This document shows positions 24,241-36,885 of a stretch of DNA of 64,000 nt, piece by piece. Under the pieces are notes generated by a model. It had not been told where the DNA came from. It saw only the letters and a program-made list of their open reading frames with translations, and searched no databases. The first letter of the stretch is position 1. Every line of letters begins with the position of its first letter. Location: contig CM114271.1 in NCBI GenBank assembly GCA_050084515.1, positions 54,932,001 through 54,996,000 of the forward strand, read 5' to 3'. Both the position numbers and the translations under genes were made by a program. The stretch is from Blasia pusilla (taxonomy: Eukaryota > Marchantiophyta > Marchantiopsida > Blasiales).

Positions 24241-25676
24241 TCGCGCCCCTACTCTCCTCTAGGAATGTATTCCCCAAGACTCCGTCAATGCCATCCATTT
24301 CGCACACAATGAAATTCTCCTTCAACTCGAATACCCCGCATCCTATGGGTAAACCCAAGACTAACTCGGAAGTCCAATGAGACTTGCCTCCTACAAATCC
24401 CACTCGAATGGGCTCATCCGCCTTAGAGGTAGACAACCCCAGTTCCTTCACGATTCTCGGACTTAGGAAGGAGTGCAAAGCACCTGTATCCACGAGCCAC
24501 AACACATCGCGATCAGCAATCTTGGATCTTAGGTACACCATATTATGCGTCCTCTTGGTGACCTGAAGGGACATCTCGAGACCACCCTCCAACAGATCCT
24601 TAGCAGCAAACACAATCATACTCCCATTACTAACCTTCGGTTTCGAACACACTTTTGTCAGGTGCCCCGGTTGGCCACAGTTGTAGCATATGACTTTGCC
24701 GTTCCCTGGCTTAGAGTGTTGTCGTCCTCTCGGCTTTGCATGAAGTTCCACTCGTTTTGCTGTCGGGGCAGACGACTCTCCTAGATCGTGCAGGCCCCCA
24801 CTCCAAACTCTTTTGAATGTCTCCTTATTTTTTGACTTCTTCGAAAAACCTTTTGGCTCAAAGGGTTTCTAGGTTTGGACTTCATCCTCCCCAATCCGCT
24901 CCGCTAGCTTTAGAAGATCCGCGCAGGTATCTGGCAACGTCGGCATTCAGTAAAGGGCCTTTTCAGCACTCAGCTTGAGTCCACTAATGAAGATAGCCTT
25001 CTTCGTGCTCATCCATCTTTGGAAGAGAAGTCAGTTTTGCACTAAAATCCCTCACATACGCGCTTAAGGACCCACATCGCATCCGCACGCATTCCACCGT
25101 GTCGCGCAACCCTTGGTACTCCGGAGTGAATCGATCCCCAATCAACACCTTAAACTCCTCCCAACTCAAAGGTGACTCGCCGGCCAGATATTCCTCTCGT
25201 TGAGCTGTCCACCATTGGAGTGCATGATCCTTTAGGAAAGTAACGGCTATCGTCACCTTGTCTTGCTCAGCTGCCCTCTGCGCCTCAAAGTACAGTTCCA
25301 GTTCCCTAAGGAAATCCTTCACTTTCCGTGAGCGCCCCACTCCAGTGAACGGCGTGGGTAGGTTTGTCTTACAGAGCTTTTTGCCCATACCCGGAGTTCG
25401 GTCAGCCTCTAACTCTGCAATTTGCTTGCTTTGCTGGGACATCTGCTCTACTAACAACTTCAACAAGTCCAACGTCTGCCTTGACTCATTCGGTTCCCCT
25501 GGGTTTGGGCCCAATGGTCCCGCGGAAGGATTTGCCTGTGGAACGTCCTTACGTCTGGCATTCAGCTCTTCGGGAGTCTCCGTCTCCTCCATAGCATCAC
25601 GGTCCGGCATTGGTTCCTCTCTCGATTCACGTCGCTTGATTTGGTGCTTCTTGGGTTGCTCTCCCTTGATCTCCAT
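24241..25676 (-). pseudogene. Ty3 gag-protease fragment, minus strand
   Basis: Starts at ATG 25676. Gag (LQWWTAQREEYLAG) runs to about 25000, where a frameshift occurs. In the shifted frame a TGA stands just before MPTLPD near 24946, and the frame reopens for the zinc knuckle (CYNCGQPGHLTKVC) and retropepsin (LWLVDTGALHS) at 24751-24290. RT onward is absent. At 24241-24260 the protease frame runs into GGAGAGTAGGGGCGCGACA, the LTR terminus, then into the inverted plus LTR. An LTR end is thus joined to an internal site of its own family. Confidence 0.85.
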
Positions 25677-25811
25677 TTTCAAGCCAACTCACTCAGATCT
25701 CCTCCTCGTTTCTTGCGTCCCTCCTCGAGCGTCCGAGTCTAGCCGCTACCTTGAGTTTTCCCAAGCGTCCGGTTGATCCCACGATCCCAAGTTCTCGCTC
25801 ACCAAGGATTA

Positions 25812-25823
25812 GCTCTGATACCA
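25812..25823 (-). other. Primer-binding site (initiator-Met tRNA type)
   Basis: Minus strand TGGTATCAGAGC, two bases from the LTR end at 25826; perfect plant consensus. Confidence 0.9.
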
Positions 25824-25825
25824 CT

Positions 25826-26735
25826 TGTCGCGCCCCTACTCTCCTTGAACATCAATCTTTAGTGTTGCGGAAGCGTACATTCAGTAGGACACGATCTCAT
25901 CGCCGATCTGCACCCAAACACGCACTCTCGTTAGTCGGGTCTGGGCCAACCAGCGTTCCAACCCACCCAGTTCTCAACTCGGCGTCTCATTAAGCTCAAG
26001 CTTCCTTAATTCCCAGTTTCCAAAACATGGCAAGTCCTTCAAGACTTGGAACAGACTTCCTTGATTAGTCTAGGAACCTAAAACGGCACTTGTGTGCCTA
26101 GCGATCCCAACTGTTCAACGGACCTCGGGTGAGTCCCAAACTGAGACCCAAGTAATTGAGTCGCAGGGTGAAATCCAAGAGGGATGTCTAAAATCGCCTC
26201 AATAAACTTGGTGCAGGTTTTCCAACCCAACCCCAAACTCGCGATCCGTTCCATACCCTTGAGCCGCCACATGGTGCCCAAAGTGGGGTTTGAGTTCCAA
26301 GTACTCTTGGAGACCTTCCCCCTTACTAGTACTTCTAGGGTTCTCCAATAACCCCCCCTTTGGAAAAGGAGGTTCAGGCCTTTCATTGTGGCCCTCAACC
26401 CGACTCTACTTACAGTCATTTCCGGGTTGTCTCTCAGCCGCTGCTTATGTGTTTGCAGAGATCTTTAGTGCGTTTGAACCGGCTTTCCATAAGCCTTCCA
26501 ACGCACTCTTGTTTAATCCAAACGCATCTTGGCGCTAAAAGTTATGGTTATAAATACAGTCGAAAACGCTAGTGGTGTTCCAAATCCGGATTCCTTCCTT
26601 TGGCAACCCACTTTCTAGACTCGACTCCTTTCAAGTCTTATTCGAGTTTGGTCCAGGTTTCTCGGTCGCAACCACAAAATCTGAAACGCGAAGCCCCGCT
26701 TGCGTCTCGTCTCGTCTCTTGTCTATTGGCCAAAA
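25826..26735 (-). repeat. 5' LTR of the minus-strand Ty3 copy, truncated
   Basis: The minus strand ends CGCGACA at 25826. The first 80 bp or so of the LTR (expected beyond 26735) are missing, and the sequence switches to an LTR in plus orientation. Confidence 0.85.
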
Positions 26736-26749
26736 TCAATTGTATGGGG

Positions 26750-27312
26750 AGTCGGGTTGATGGCCAAAAAGAGGGGCTCGCATGTCTCTTCCCCAAAGAT
26801 AGGAGGGGGGCGGGGATCCCCAGAAGTCCAAGAGTGCTTGAGACTCAAACCCCACTTTGGGGCACCGCGGGGTGACTCAAGGATATGGAATGGATCGGGA
26901 GTTTTGGCGTTGGGATTCGAAACCCAAAACAAGTCCAATAGAGTGGATTTCGGAGGTCCCTATTGGATTCCAACCCGCAACTCATATTTTTGGGTCTTGG
27001 TTTAGGAGCTCATGTGAGGTTCATTGGATAGTTGGGACCACTAGGTGCGCAAACGTTGTTTTAGGTGCATAGACTAACCAGAAAGTTTGTCCCAAGTCTC
27101 AAAAGACTTGCCCGTGTTAGGAAGCTAGGAATTAGAGAAGGTTGAGCTTCATGAGGTCCCGAGTTGAAAACTTGGTGGGTTGGAAGGCTGATTGACCTAC
27201 ACCAGACTAACATAGTGTGTTTGGGTGCAGATAGGCGATGAGAGCATGTCCTATTGAACGTACGCTTCCGCAACACTAAAGATTGATGTTCGAGGGGAGT
27301 AAGCGCATGACA
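26750..27312 (+). repeat. Ty3 LTR 3' portion, plus orientation
   Basis: Homologous to 1980-2557 and ends GCGCATGACA at 27312. Together with the preceding minus-strand LTR it forms an inverted repeat with arms of about 560 bp and a spacer of about 350 bp. No internal Ty3 sequence follows. Confidence 0.8.
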
Positions 27313-30300
27313 GACATGGGATGTTAGATTTCTCAAAATCTGTTGGTTGACCTCTATCTCATGTGTAAGTGGATGCGTTGGGGGTATGGACTCAAGAACT
27401 GATAAGAACACGAATGTCCGCCCAAGCTACCTTCACAAGTTACACTTGAATCAATTCTTGGGCTAAAGAATGTATTTCCAATACAACCTTGGGTGATCAT
27501 TCATACATACCATCAAGTCCACATGTACACACCTACATGCATGGATTTTCTTAGCTTCTTGCAAAAACTCATTTGACAATTAAAAAAATCTCAAACAAGG
27601 CTTTTTTGCTAATTAATACCTATGTTCAACCCATGTGGTTTGATTTGTGTTATCCATATGTTGCGATATGGATATCGAACTTCTGTATGCACACCCTCCT
27701 CTGCATCTAACATCTTGAGCATGGGCACATTATCTTCCTCTTTGAAACATCATTAACACCCTCCTCGTCAAGAAGAAGAGAGTCCCAAAAAACCAACTCA
27801 AAGGATGATGCATCGTACATCTACAACCGCATTGTCTCTTGGGACCACTATTGAGAAAGGAATCTATGGGTCTCCATCCCTATACCAGGAAGCCTCCATA
27901 ACGCATCTGGTCTCCTTTTCAGCCACGCTGTCTATCTAGATTAGAATGCTACTACTTGAGCAGAAAAAATAATTATAACAAGACAAGAATATACTACTAG
28001 AAGGAACATACAAAAATAAACATAGGTGCTCAAACCCCCAAATTAATCCCACCTCTTCCTCATTTGGTAGTTTTCATCCCAAGAATCTACCATTTTTGCC
28101 TCTGTCTCCCATATTTCAGACACGGTGAAGCCTTATCATTTTCCTCTTGCCACTTTACATGTTTTTCTCCTATTTGTATGGATCATGAGGATGAGGGGTA
28201 GTGAATGGGAATGGGGGGAGTGGGTCACGAAGACCCTCAGAGGAGAGTTGGAAACTCCCATCATAGACGTCATAGCGATGTGGGGAGTTACACTACCCTA
28301 AGTTACAATGTCGAGGTGGAGGATTTCATCTCCTCAATAGTCCAAACACTCCTTAGGCAAGCATTGAGGGATCAAGCATTCCCGTCCCTGGACGGAACGC
28401 TTCTTAAGGTGGGGCAAGGAGATGTAGTAGAGCCTCAAGAGATAGAGCCAGTGGCGGTCGGTGAGTTGACAAAAGCTCCTATATTGGACCCGAGGGCCCA
28501 TGCCACCTAATCTCAAATGATCATCTTCTTGAACGAATCTAGCGTTGTGGCAATGTGACGGCAAAGAAGCTTCTTTGCCTAGTTGTTCATAGAATATGTG
28601 AGGCCCACATGTATGTGTATGAAGTATGGGCATATTAGACGCCCCACATATTGTCACATCACCCAAACAGCCATCAACTATGAGTTTCAAAATGATGACA
28701 ACATTTCCCTCAAAAATCCAAGTGATGATATGTTGGTTCACTTCAAATCATCGTCATGGTATTCTATCAATAACACAAGATGTAGTAAGAAAGACTCTAG
28801 CAAGCAAGGAGTACTGAGAGACATGGGTGTTGGAGACCCCAACACCAAAAAATGATGATGTAGCATCATGGGTCATTATTTTGAGAAGGTTCTTGCATTT
28901 GCATGAGACCCCCTAAGAGACCAAATGGACTCATAAAGGTCGGTATAGTTGCAACTGCCACCTTTGATGCCAAAGGGGACTTGTTCCTTTGGCCAAGGCA
29001 ATGAGGAGGCATTACAACATGCCTCTGTGAGTATCTCCTACCTTATAGCACCCTAGGAATATAGGCTAAGTTAGTTAGGGTCTTTTAGGGTCAAATGACT
29101 ATTGCAATTTTCAAGATAAGGCAAGTTCCCCACTCCTATAGTGGTGGAGGAGGTTCGGCATGGTTGGGAAGACATGCAATGAGTTCTTGTCCAATCACGA
29201 CGTGTTGGCGATGATGGTACATTCCTCCAAGTACAAGTCGGACTTAGGCCTTGTAGAAATGTCCTTCTTTGAGTTACTAACTTATCATGTGTATATGGTC
29301 AAGCACAAGATACTTCATCTAGATGGAGGTGGGATGGAGAAAGAGGATCTTCCTATATACATGCCAACATCCACTGGCACCAAGGATCCTCATTTCATTG
29401 AGGGACTCAAAGGGGGATACCGATTTCCTTGTGTGAGAGCAAGGATGAAGAGGACATGCCGGAGGAGATCCCCCTAGCTTATCAAAGCTAACCTCGCTTT
29501 GGTTGTGGGCTCAGCAAGACTCATTGGATACTAGGTCAGATAGAGGCCCAACTATGGAGCCAATCTATAGTGGGCATCGCCATAGTCAATTGGCGGTACC
29601 AACCTCGTTAGGACGACCATTTGTAGTACACCAATGCAATGTATGGCAATGGCCACATGGCTTTCTCTCGTCAATGGTCCCTACTCATGGCCAATAGTGC
29701 CTTGCATGTGAGGCACATTAGGGGCACACCAACAAAGTGGGTAGGATTAGACATCTGATCCTCACACTGCTCCGCAATATTATAAAATTGTGACATGTAG
29801 ATAATTTTTTTATCTCAACCAACTTCATCCAACCACTATGGAAGAAGATATAGACATCCAATTTTCTATTCCCCTATATTGTCAATCTAATTAGACTCTA
29901 ATCATAGAGAGATGTTATTGTAATTCCTTAGTCATAAAAGAGAAATGTCAAAAATTTAGGAGTTAATGTTAGAAGAGTACCAAAATTTTACCAAAAATTA
30001 ATTCATCAATAGAAAAAAATTCCTACCAAGAAATCTCCTACTTTAAGTAGTTATTATTTATAGTATTACCTAATAATCATAAAGTGATTATGTCATTTAA
30101 TTCAAGTTCTCACATTTTGCAGGTTTTCTTTTTTTGCGAGTCCTTATAGTCGCAAGAAGATTTACAAGTGTCACTCACAAAAAATTGTCCCATTGCAAGT
30201 TAATTGCAAGTGTAGTTTGCAACAAAAGAGACTAGCTAAGTACTTGCACAATACTTGCAAAGTTATGTTGAGTATAACAACTAGATATCAGACCCGAGTG

Positions 30301-30353
30301 GAGGCAACTAACTTTTTTCCCCATGTCATCTAGCATGTGCAGGAGGCACATAT
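27313..30353. other. No recognised gene
   Basis: Three plus-strand frames of 90-105 codons (28205-28510, 28583-28855, 29160-29477) are open. They match nothing I know and have no shared frame. This could be an old, decayed element. 29760-30350 is AT-rich. Confidence 0.3.
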
Positions 30354-31318
30354 TGTCGCGACCCTCATGACCAAACGAGTGCCAAAGCGGAACATCGGAA
30401 CATTAGCGGGCTCACGATAAGATGGTTTGCGCGTTGGAGTGGTCTTGAAGAAGAGACAAGAGACATGACGCAAGCGAGGCTTCGCATTTCAGATGTTGTG
30501 GTCACGACTGAGAAACCTGGACCAAATGTGGAACAAGACTTGAAAGGAGTTGAGTCTAGAAAGTGGGTTGCCAAAGGAAGGAATCCGGATTTGGGACGCC
30601 ACTAGCGTTTGAGAGTTTCTGACTGTATTTATGGCCATAACTTTTAGCGCCAAGATGCATTTGGATTGAATACGGGTGCGTTAGAAGGCTTACAGAAAGA
30701 CGGTTCAAACGCACTAAAGATCTTTGCAAACGCATAAGCATCGGCTGAGAAACAACCCGGAAACGACTGTAAGTAGAGTCTGGTTGAGGGCCACAATGAA
30801 GGGCCCGACCCTCCTTTTCCAAAGGTGGGGGGTTATTGGAGAACCCCAGAATTACTAGTAAGGGGGAAGGTCTCCAAGAGTGCTTGGAACTCAAACCCCA
30901 CTTTGGGCGCCACGGGGCGGCTCAAGGGCATGGAACGGATCGCGAGTTTGGGGTTGGGTTGAAAAACCTGAACCAAGTTTATGGAGGCGATTTTAGACAT
31001 CCCTCTTGGATTTCACCCCGCGACCCTTGAACAGTTGGGATCGCTAGGCGCGCAAGTGCCGTTTTAGGTTCCTGGACTAATCAGGAAGTCTGCTCCAAGT
31101 CTTGAAGGACTTGCCATATTTTGGAAACTAGGAAGTAAGGAAGGTTGAGCTTGATGAGACGCCAAGTTGAGAACTCGATGGGTTGGAACGCTGGTTGGCC
31201 CAGACCCGACTAACGAGAGTGCGTGTTTGGATGCAGATCGGCGATGAGATTGTGTCCTAGTGAACGTACGCTTCCGCAACAATAAAGATTGACCTTCAAG
31301 GAGAGTAGGGGCGCGACA
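30354..31318 (+). repeat. Complete Ty3-family LTR (965 bp)
   Basis: TGTCGCG at the start and CGCGACA at the end form a 7-bp perfect terminal inverted repeat. It is followed by AG and a perfect plant primer-binding site. This is the reference LTR for the family in this window. Confidence 0.92.
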
Positions 31319-31320
31319 AG

Positions 31321-31332
31321 TGGTATCAGAGC
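31321..31332 (+). other. Primer-binding site (initiator-Met tRNA type)
   Basis: TGGTATCAGAGC, two bases after the LTR. Confidence 0.93.
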
Positions 31333-31468
31333 TAATCCTTGGTGAGCGAGAACTTGGGGTCGTGGGATCAACCGGACGCTTGGGGAAAACTCAAGGTAGC
31401 GGCTAGACTCAGACGCTCGAGGAGGGACGCAAGAAACGAGGAGGAGATCTGAGTGAGTTGGCTTGAAA

Positions 31469-32315
31469 ATGGCGATCGAGGGAGAACAACCCAAGAAGCG
31501 CCGAATCAAGCGACGTGAATCGAGAGAGGAACCAATGCCGGACCGTGATGCTATGGAGGAGACGGAGACTCCCGAAGAGCTGAACGCCAGATGTGAGGAC
31601 GTTCCAATGGCGAATCCTTCCGCGGGGCCATCGGGCCCAAACCCAGGGGAACCGACTGAGTCAAGGCAGACGTTGGACTTGTTGAAATTGTTGGTAGAGC
31701 AGATGTCCCAGCAAAGCAAGCGGATTGCAGAGTTAGAGGCCGACCAAACTCCGAGTGTGGGCAAAAAGCTGTGTAAGACAAACCTTCCCACGCCATTCAC
31801 TGGAGTGGGGCGCTCGCGGAAAGTGAAGGATTTCCTTACGGAACTAGAACTGTACTTCGAGGCGCAGAGGGCAGCTGAGCAAGACAAGGTGACGGTAGCC
31901 GTTACTTTCCTAAAGGATCATGCGCTACAATGGTGGACAGCTCAACAAGAGGAATATCTAGCCGGCGAGTCACCTTTGAGTTGGTAGGAGTTTAAGGTGT
32001 TGATTGGTGATTGATTCACTCCGGAGGACCAAGGGTTGCGCGACACGGTGGAATGCGCGCGGATGCGGCAAAATGGTTCCTTAAGCGCGTATGTGAGGGA
32101 GTTTAGTGCAAAACTGACTTCTCTTCCAAAGATGGATGAGCACGCGAAGAAGACTATCTTCATTAGTGGACTCAAGCCGAGTGCTGAAAAGGCCCTTTAC
32201 TGAATGCCGACGTTGCCAGATATTTGCGCGGATCTTTTGAAGCTAGCAGAGCGGATTGGGACGATGAAATCCAAACCTAGAAACCCTTGGAGCCAAAAGG
32301 TTTTTCGAAGACTAT
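31469..32315 (+). pseudogene. Ty3 gag fragment, plus strand
   Basis: Starts at ATG 31469 and encodes the Gag leader and capsid (LQWWTAQQEEYLAG). Stops: TAG 31986-31988 where the sister copy has Glu, a TGA near 32012 where it has Arg, and a TGA just before MPTLPD near 32201. Homology ends at about 32315 in unrelated sequence; protease and pol are absent. The last TGA is also present in the minus-strand copy, but copy A has a Cys codon there. Confidence 0.88.
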
Positions 32316-33437
32316 GAGAGTCACAACAATGGCAGAGATAAGACACTAAGATGGAGGCCAAGACCTACACACGTCAATTGTTATTGAAACTCGGGTAGCC
32401 AATCCTTTATTATCAAGGAGGACAATGATGTTATGGACCTTCATTGCTTGCCAAAACCAGTAGAGTTTTATGGAAGATCACTTACACACTTTCAACCTAG
32501 TGCAAGCTCTAATCGGTGTGCCACATGCATCACCATTAAGTAGACAATCATGGGTCAACTACTTTATTTTGCAACTATCCATGCATGATCGAATTATGTA
32601 AATATCATGCACGTGGTTTAGACATGTTCCAACATGCAATGCACTTATATTTTGCAAGTACAACCATCTGTGATCACTTCAGAAACTCAACAATGCTGGA
32701 GTAATTTGAGGAAATGTAACATATTCATCACTGAAGTCATTTTCCTAAGCCCTGGAATATTGCGCAGGTTCTTTTTCTTTCAAATATTAGATCCAGCTCT
32801 CCAAAAGATAAGCCAAACGTCATGCAAGTTTCTGTTTCCAAGAGGAACCGCATATTCTCATTATCATTAACCAATTGCAGGATGCAGCATTGGTCTAGAC
32901 CATATTTAATCTCACAATTACTCAGTGGAAAGAAAACACACCAGTAAACTATTACAATTGTCAAAAGATGGGTTCCTCAATTGTTAAGAGGGCTAAATTC
33001 AGCCATCCCAACAAGAGGAGTGTAACAAGAAACGCCCTAAAGCTTGCTGATACTTTCTGGGGCTGAGATGAAGATGAGTGTCACAAATGGGAGGAGGGAA
33101 GGTTGAGGAATGTTTCTCACCGGCCTAGCTCTAAATTTCCTTCACATAGACAAAACTAATTCCCCTGCCAAAATGTACTTGAACTAGGTTGACCAATGCT
33201 CACTGAAAAGTAGTCTCTTATAAAAATGGTCAATCTCTGTAAAAGCTGGCCGTGGATTGGAATATATGTAACTATGTACAGTTTAGCTTTTCCATGAAAA
33301 GCCAGCAAATGAGAGGTTAGTCTTTTGCCAAGTAATAATGGTCTAAAGAGAAACCAAACCCTCCATGTGGGGGCAACCTCCTATTCCACCTATTCAATAA
33401 ATAATGAGTATGACTCAACACATGAAATAAGCCAAAT
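32316..33437. other. Spacer and probable 3' region of the SNARE gene
   Basis: AT-rich. The last few hundred bases are the likely 3' untranslated region and terminator of the minus-strand SNARE gene. I could not fix a polyadenylation site. Confidence 0.4.
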
Positions 33438-36400
33438 TTATCTGCCAAGGAGCCTTCGTGTGCGGACATTGGCACCCTGTACTCTCTCATTGAGTACGAT
33501 TACATCATCATGCACGCGATCCAAATCATCATTTTGTCTGCAAGGAATAAAGAGAAGAAAATATTAGCTTGGTTCATGCGGTGTTGAGCGACGTTCCCAA
33601 CACTTGTAGAGCATAGAATGCCTAAATGATCCATTAATTGATAGGTATATCACAGACACCACATGTACATACAGTCGCTGACTAGTGAAAGCAGGTTCCT
33701 CCATAAGGTCTCCTAACAGGAGCAGGCATAAAGGGACACAAGTTTAAACTAGAGATATATGACTTCTTTATTGTTCAGTTAACTCCACTTTCTTCTACCC
33801 TCGGCACCATCTTAAAGATAGAAAATCAGAAACACCAACTGAATTACCCAACCAGTGGCAGGAGATTATCACTCCCAAGACACTACAGAGAATGGGTATA
33901 TGGTACCCTTTTAGCCCCCCACTCCCACCCAGAGCAGTGGAAAATGGTCACCCCTTCTCAAGGGAGTGGTAGGCAAGGGTTTGAAGTACCCTGAACTTAG
34001 CCCACTGACGCCAGAACCTGGAAGAGTGGCTCATGTTCCCACAAGAAGTGTCTTAAAAGATTGCATGGAAATTTCTATTACTGGTGCTGCATTCTGTCCT
34101 GGGGATGTACTGTGACAGTTCCAGAGACTTTAATCATAAACTGATGCCTCATGGCATCCTTGCAACTATAAGTGAAATTCTCATTCAGTTAGAGATAGCA
34201 TAGCAGTGGCACAGCTTTCCCAGAAAAATGAGCCACTACGTGCACAAAATATCAAGACAGACCCATAGACTGTCACCTTTCTTGTTCATGACTATCTCGT
34301 AGTCCATTTTCTCATAATTTCGGGTCAGATGCAATTGCAGTTTATGAGAAAAACTGAAACTGAATACTCTGGTAGCCTGCATCTGAAGTGGCTTATTCAA
34401 GGCCTCATAAGTGAAAAACACTTATTCAAGGCGCACATATTTGATATGCAAAAACTCTCAAAAGGAGAAGGCCATAGTGAACTCCTCCAGCGGTGCACGT
34501 TCCCAGATAGAAAAGTGCTGACATTCAAGCCTGGTATGGACATAAAGCCCCACTATCGTCAATGGACAATGACTCAATCTATCACTACTGCTGTTCACGG
34601 ATTCAAGTCCTGGATGTGACCTTTGAAATTCACGATGCCAGGAGCATCCATGGACAAGTTTCAAGTCCATTGCACAAGTCTCCTCACCTTGTTCAACTGG
34701 TCATATGGGTTTCCCAAAGGACTCAGCAGTTCATACCCTTAACATAAACCACAAAGACGAAGAATCTTAAATGGTCTATCTGGTCATAAAATCTGGGTTG
34801 CTTTGCTATTCAGCCATGTTTCACTATCTTCAGGTGTTCCTGAGATTGATGACATGTACTTTCTGCTCATATCTACCCATTAGTCTATCTCAACTTTCTA
34901 GAGCTTCCCTGGGCAAACCAGAACACAGTAATTAATCGACACCTCTGACCATCAAAAAAATAGTGAAACCAGTTGCAAACTTTACACGTGTAAGCAAAGC
35001 AGATCACTCACCTTTCAAGTTCAGCTCCCATGTCCACCGTCATGTCCTTGAGTCGACCCAAAACGTTACTTAAATCTGATAAAGCATCATCTTGTTTGTC
35101 TTTCTCCATCTGTGCACATTGAAGAACAAAGAATGCTCCCCAGATCAGAAATCTCCTCCGCAGTGTCTAGGCTACAACCAAATCGTGACAAAAGAAACGA
35201 GTAAGGTAAACAAGCCTACTCACCTCAATTTGCGCCTGTGCACCAGACAATCCTGAGTGGTTCGCACGGCTCCTTCTATCGTCTTTATTACTCTGCAAGC
35301 CTAGTCCTGCCCTCTCTGCTGCGTGTCCCTTCCTCTTGTATGGGTCCGCTGTGGCACAAAGGTACACGATTGATATATCAGGGGATGCATGGTACAAAAT
35401 GATCGAATGACCAAAGTAAAGACTCGAGCTGTACTTATTAACACAAGTTCCAAAGAGAGAGATTGGAGATACGTACATTCAGCTGACGGTCCACTGACAG
35501 GTCGAGTTTTCTTCGGTTTCCAGGTTTTAGAAAACATTCCCCCAAGACTTCCCAGAAGCTTTTCACCCTGTAAACACAGGACATCGGATGTTACGTCACA
35601 TTCATCGGTAGGAACAATGATCTCTGGACTCCAAACCTACCCAGTTTGGAATTATTCCTCGCTTCTTAACACAAGTGACAGCCTTCAGTCTCAAAATTGT
35701 AATCTTCAGAACACAGACACCGCAGAGTACCACGACTAACCGTTTAAGACATATGGGTTGTGAGTGACAACGGAAGTGGTCGACTTACTCTACTGAGTTC
35801 ATCATCTACATGAACAGCAACTTCGTGAGTGCGTCGAATCTGGTCGGATTGTTCATGTAATACTTCCATGGTCTTCCCGGCTACTCCCATGGTGTCTTCG
35901 GCGATTCTCACACAATTCTTAACACTGCTGGTGACATCTTGAGACTTCCGAATAGCGTGCTGCTCGAGTTGTTCAACCGATTGATCAGCAAACCTACTCT
36001 GATCGGATTGAGCGTAGGAGTTTTGCTGCCTTGAGGGGTGGTAGCCCTCCTCGACCTCACCATAAAGATCTTTCACGGGCAGCTTCGACCGTCCTCTCCT
36101 AGACCCCAACTTTTCATCCGGTAAAGAAGACGAGGATGAAGAGAATGTCGGTAAAGAAGGCATCTTCACATTACTCAAGTCTTTGATTCTGGAACCACCC
36201 TCTATAATTTTGCTGCCGCCTGCTTTGATCTTTCTGGCAAGACCTCCGTAAGCAGAGGATTCCTCGCGGGGTTTGGGTGGCCTCTCCTCATCATCGAAAA
36301 GAGATCCGTTATCCAAAATACTCTCTCCACGGGATTTAGGTTTAGAAGAAACATCATCGCCATCGAAAGGGTTAGAGGCGTCCCATCCACTACTACTGCT

Positions 36401-36712
36401 GTCACTGGATCTCGAGGACCTAGGCTTGTGCCTTGCGTTCCCATTCCTTGGAAGTTCAGTGGGTACGTCAAATGCATTTGAAGAATCGCCTGTGGAACGG
36501 CCGGAAGTCGGCTTCAACTTATTAGCCCCATGTGGTAGTCCATCATCGTCGAAGGGATTGGTGTAGCGAGAGCTGGAGGACGTAGAACTGGACGCACTGC
36601 GAACGTTGGATATTGGAGACTCATCATCATCCGAATCAAAAGGATTAGCTACGCCATGAGACTTTTTGAAACCCGCAGGCAAACCTCCTGGGTGATTGTA
36701 TACAGAAGTCAT
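33438..36712 (-). CDS. SNAP33-like Qb+Qc SNARE with three N-terminal NPF motifs, 445 aa, five exons
   Basis: Exons (minus strand): 36712-35789, 35567-35477, 35348-35224, 35109-35012, 33537-33438. All introns are GT-AG and phases agree. The stop is TAA 33438-33440. Residues 1-243 are a Ser/Asp-rich leader with NPFD at 23, 52 and 114. The Qb helix spans about 244-308, with zero-layer Gln288 in LHEQSDQI. A linker carries GEKLLGSLGGMFSKTWKPKK, a hallmark of plant SNAP33. The Qc helix is about 384-445, with zero-layer Gln414 as the first whole codon of exon 5, ending RRLLGR. There is no membrane segment, as usual for this class, which acts with a syntaxin and a VAMP at the plasma membrane and cell plate. 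Arabidopsis SNAP33 is about 300 aa; the leader here is much longer. NPF motifs bind EH-domain endocytic proteins in other systems. A CT/GA tract lies in the probable 5' leader. The frame is intact. Confidence 0.93.
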
Positions 36713-36818
36713 TTCCTCCCTAACTATTCAATCCGCACTAGTCTTAGTCCCCTGATGATAAATGTAAACCTGTCCAAGATTGATTGTTCAAAACAAACAA
36801 TTCACGGCCAGTATCCAA

Positions 36819-36846
36819 CTCTCTCTCTCTCTCTCTCTCCTCTCTC

Positions 36847-36884
<38 letters not shown>
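36819..36884. repeat. (CT)n microsatellite in the SNARE gene leader
   Basis: CT repeats with two short interruptions, 107-172 bp upstream of the SNARE start codon, so GA-rich on the sense strand. Such tracts are common in plant core promoters and 5' leaders. Confidence 0.95.

Positions 36885-36885
<1 letters not shown>

Noticed and set aside
34329-34747. Open frames of 60-96 codons inside the SNARE intron
   Set aside because: They lie in a GT-AG intron whose flanking exons join in phase, and match nothing.
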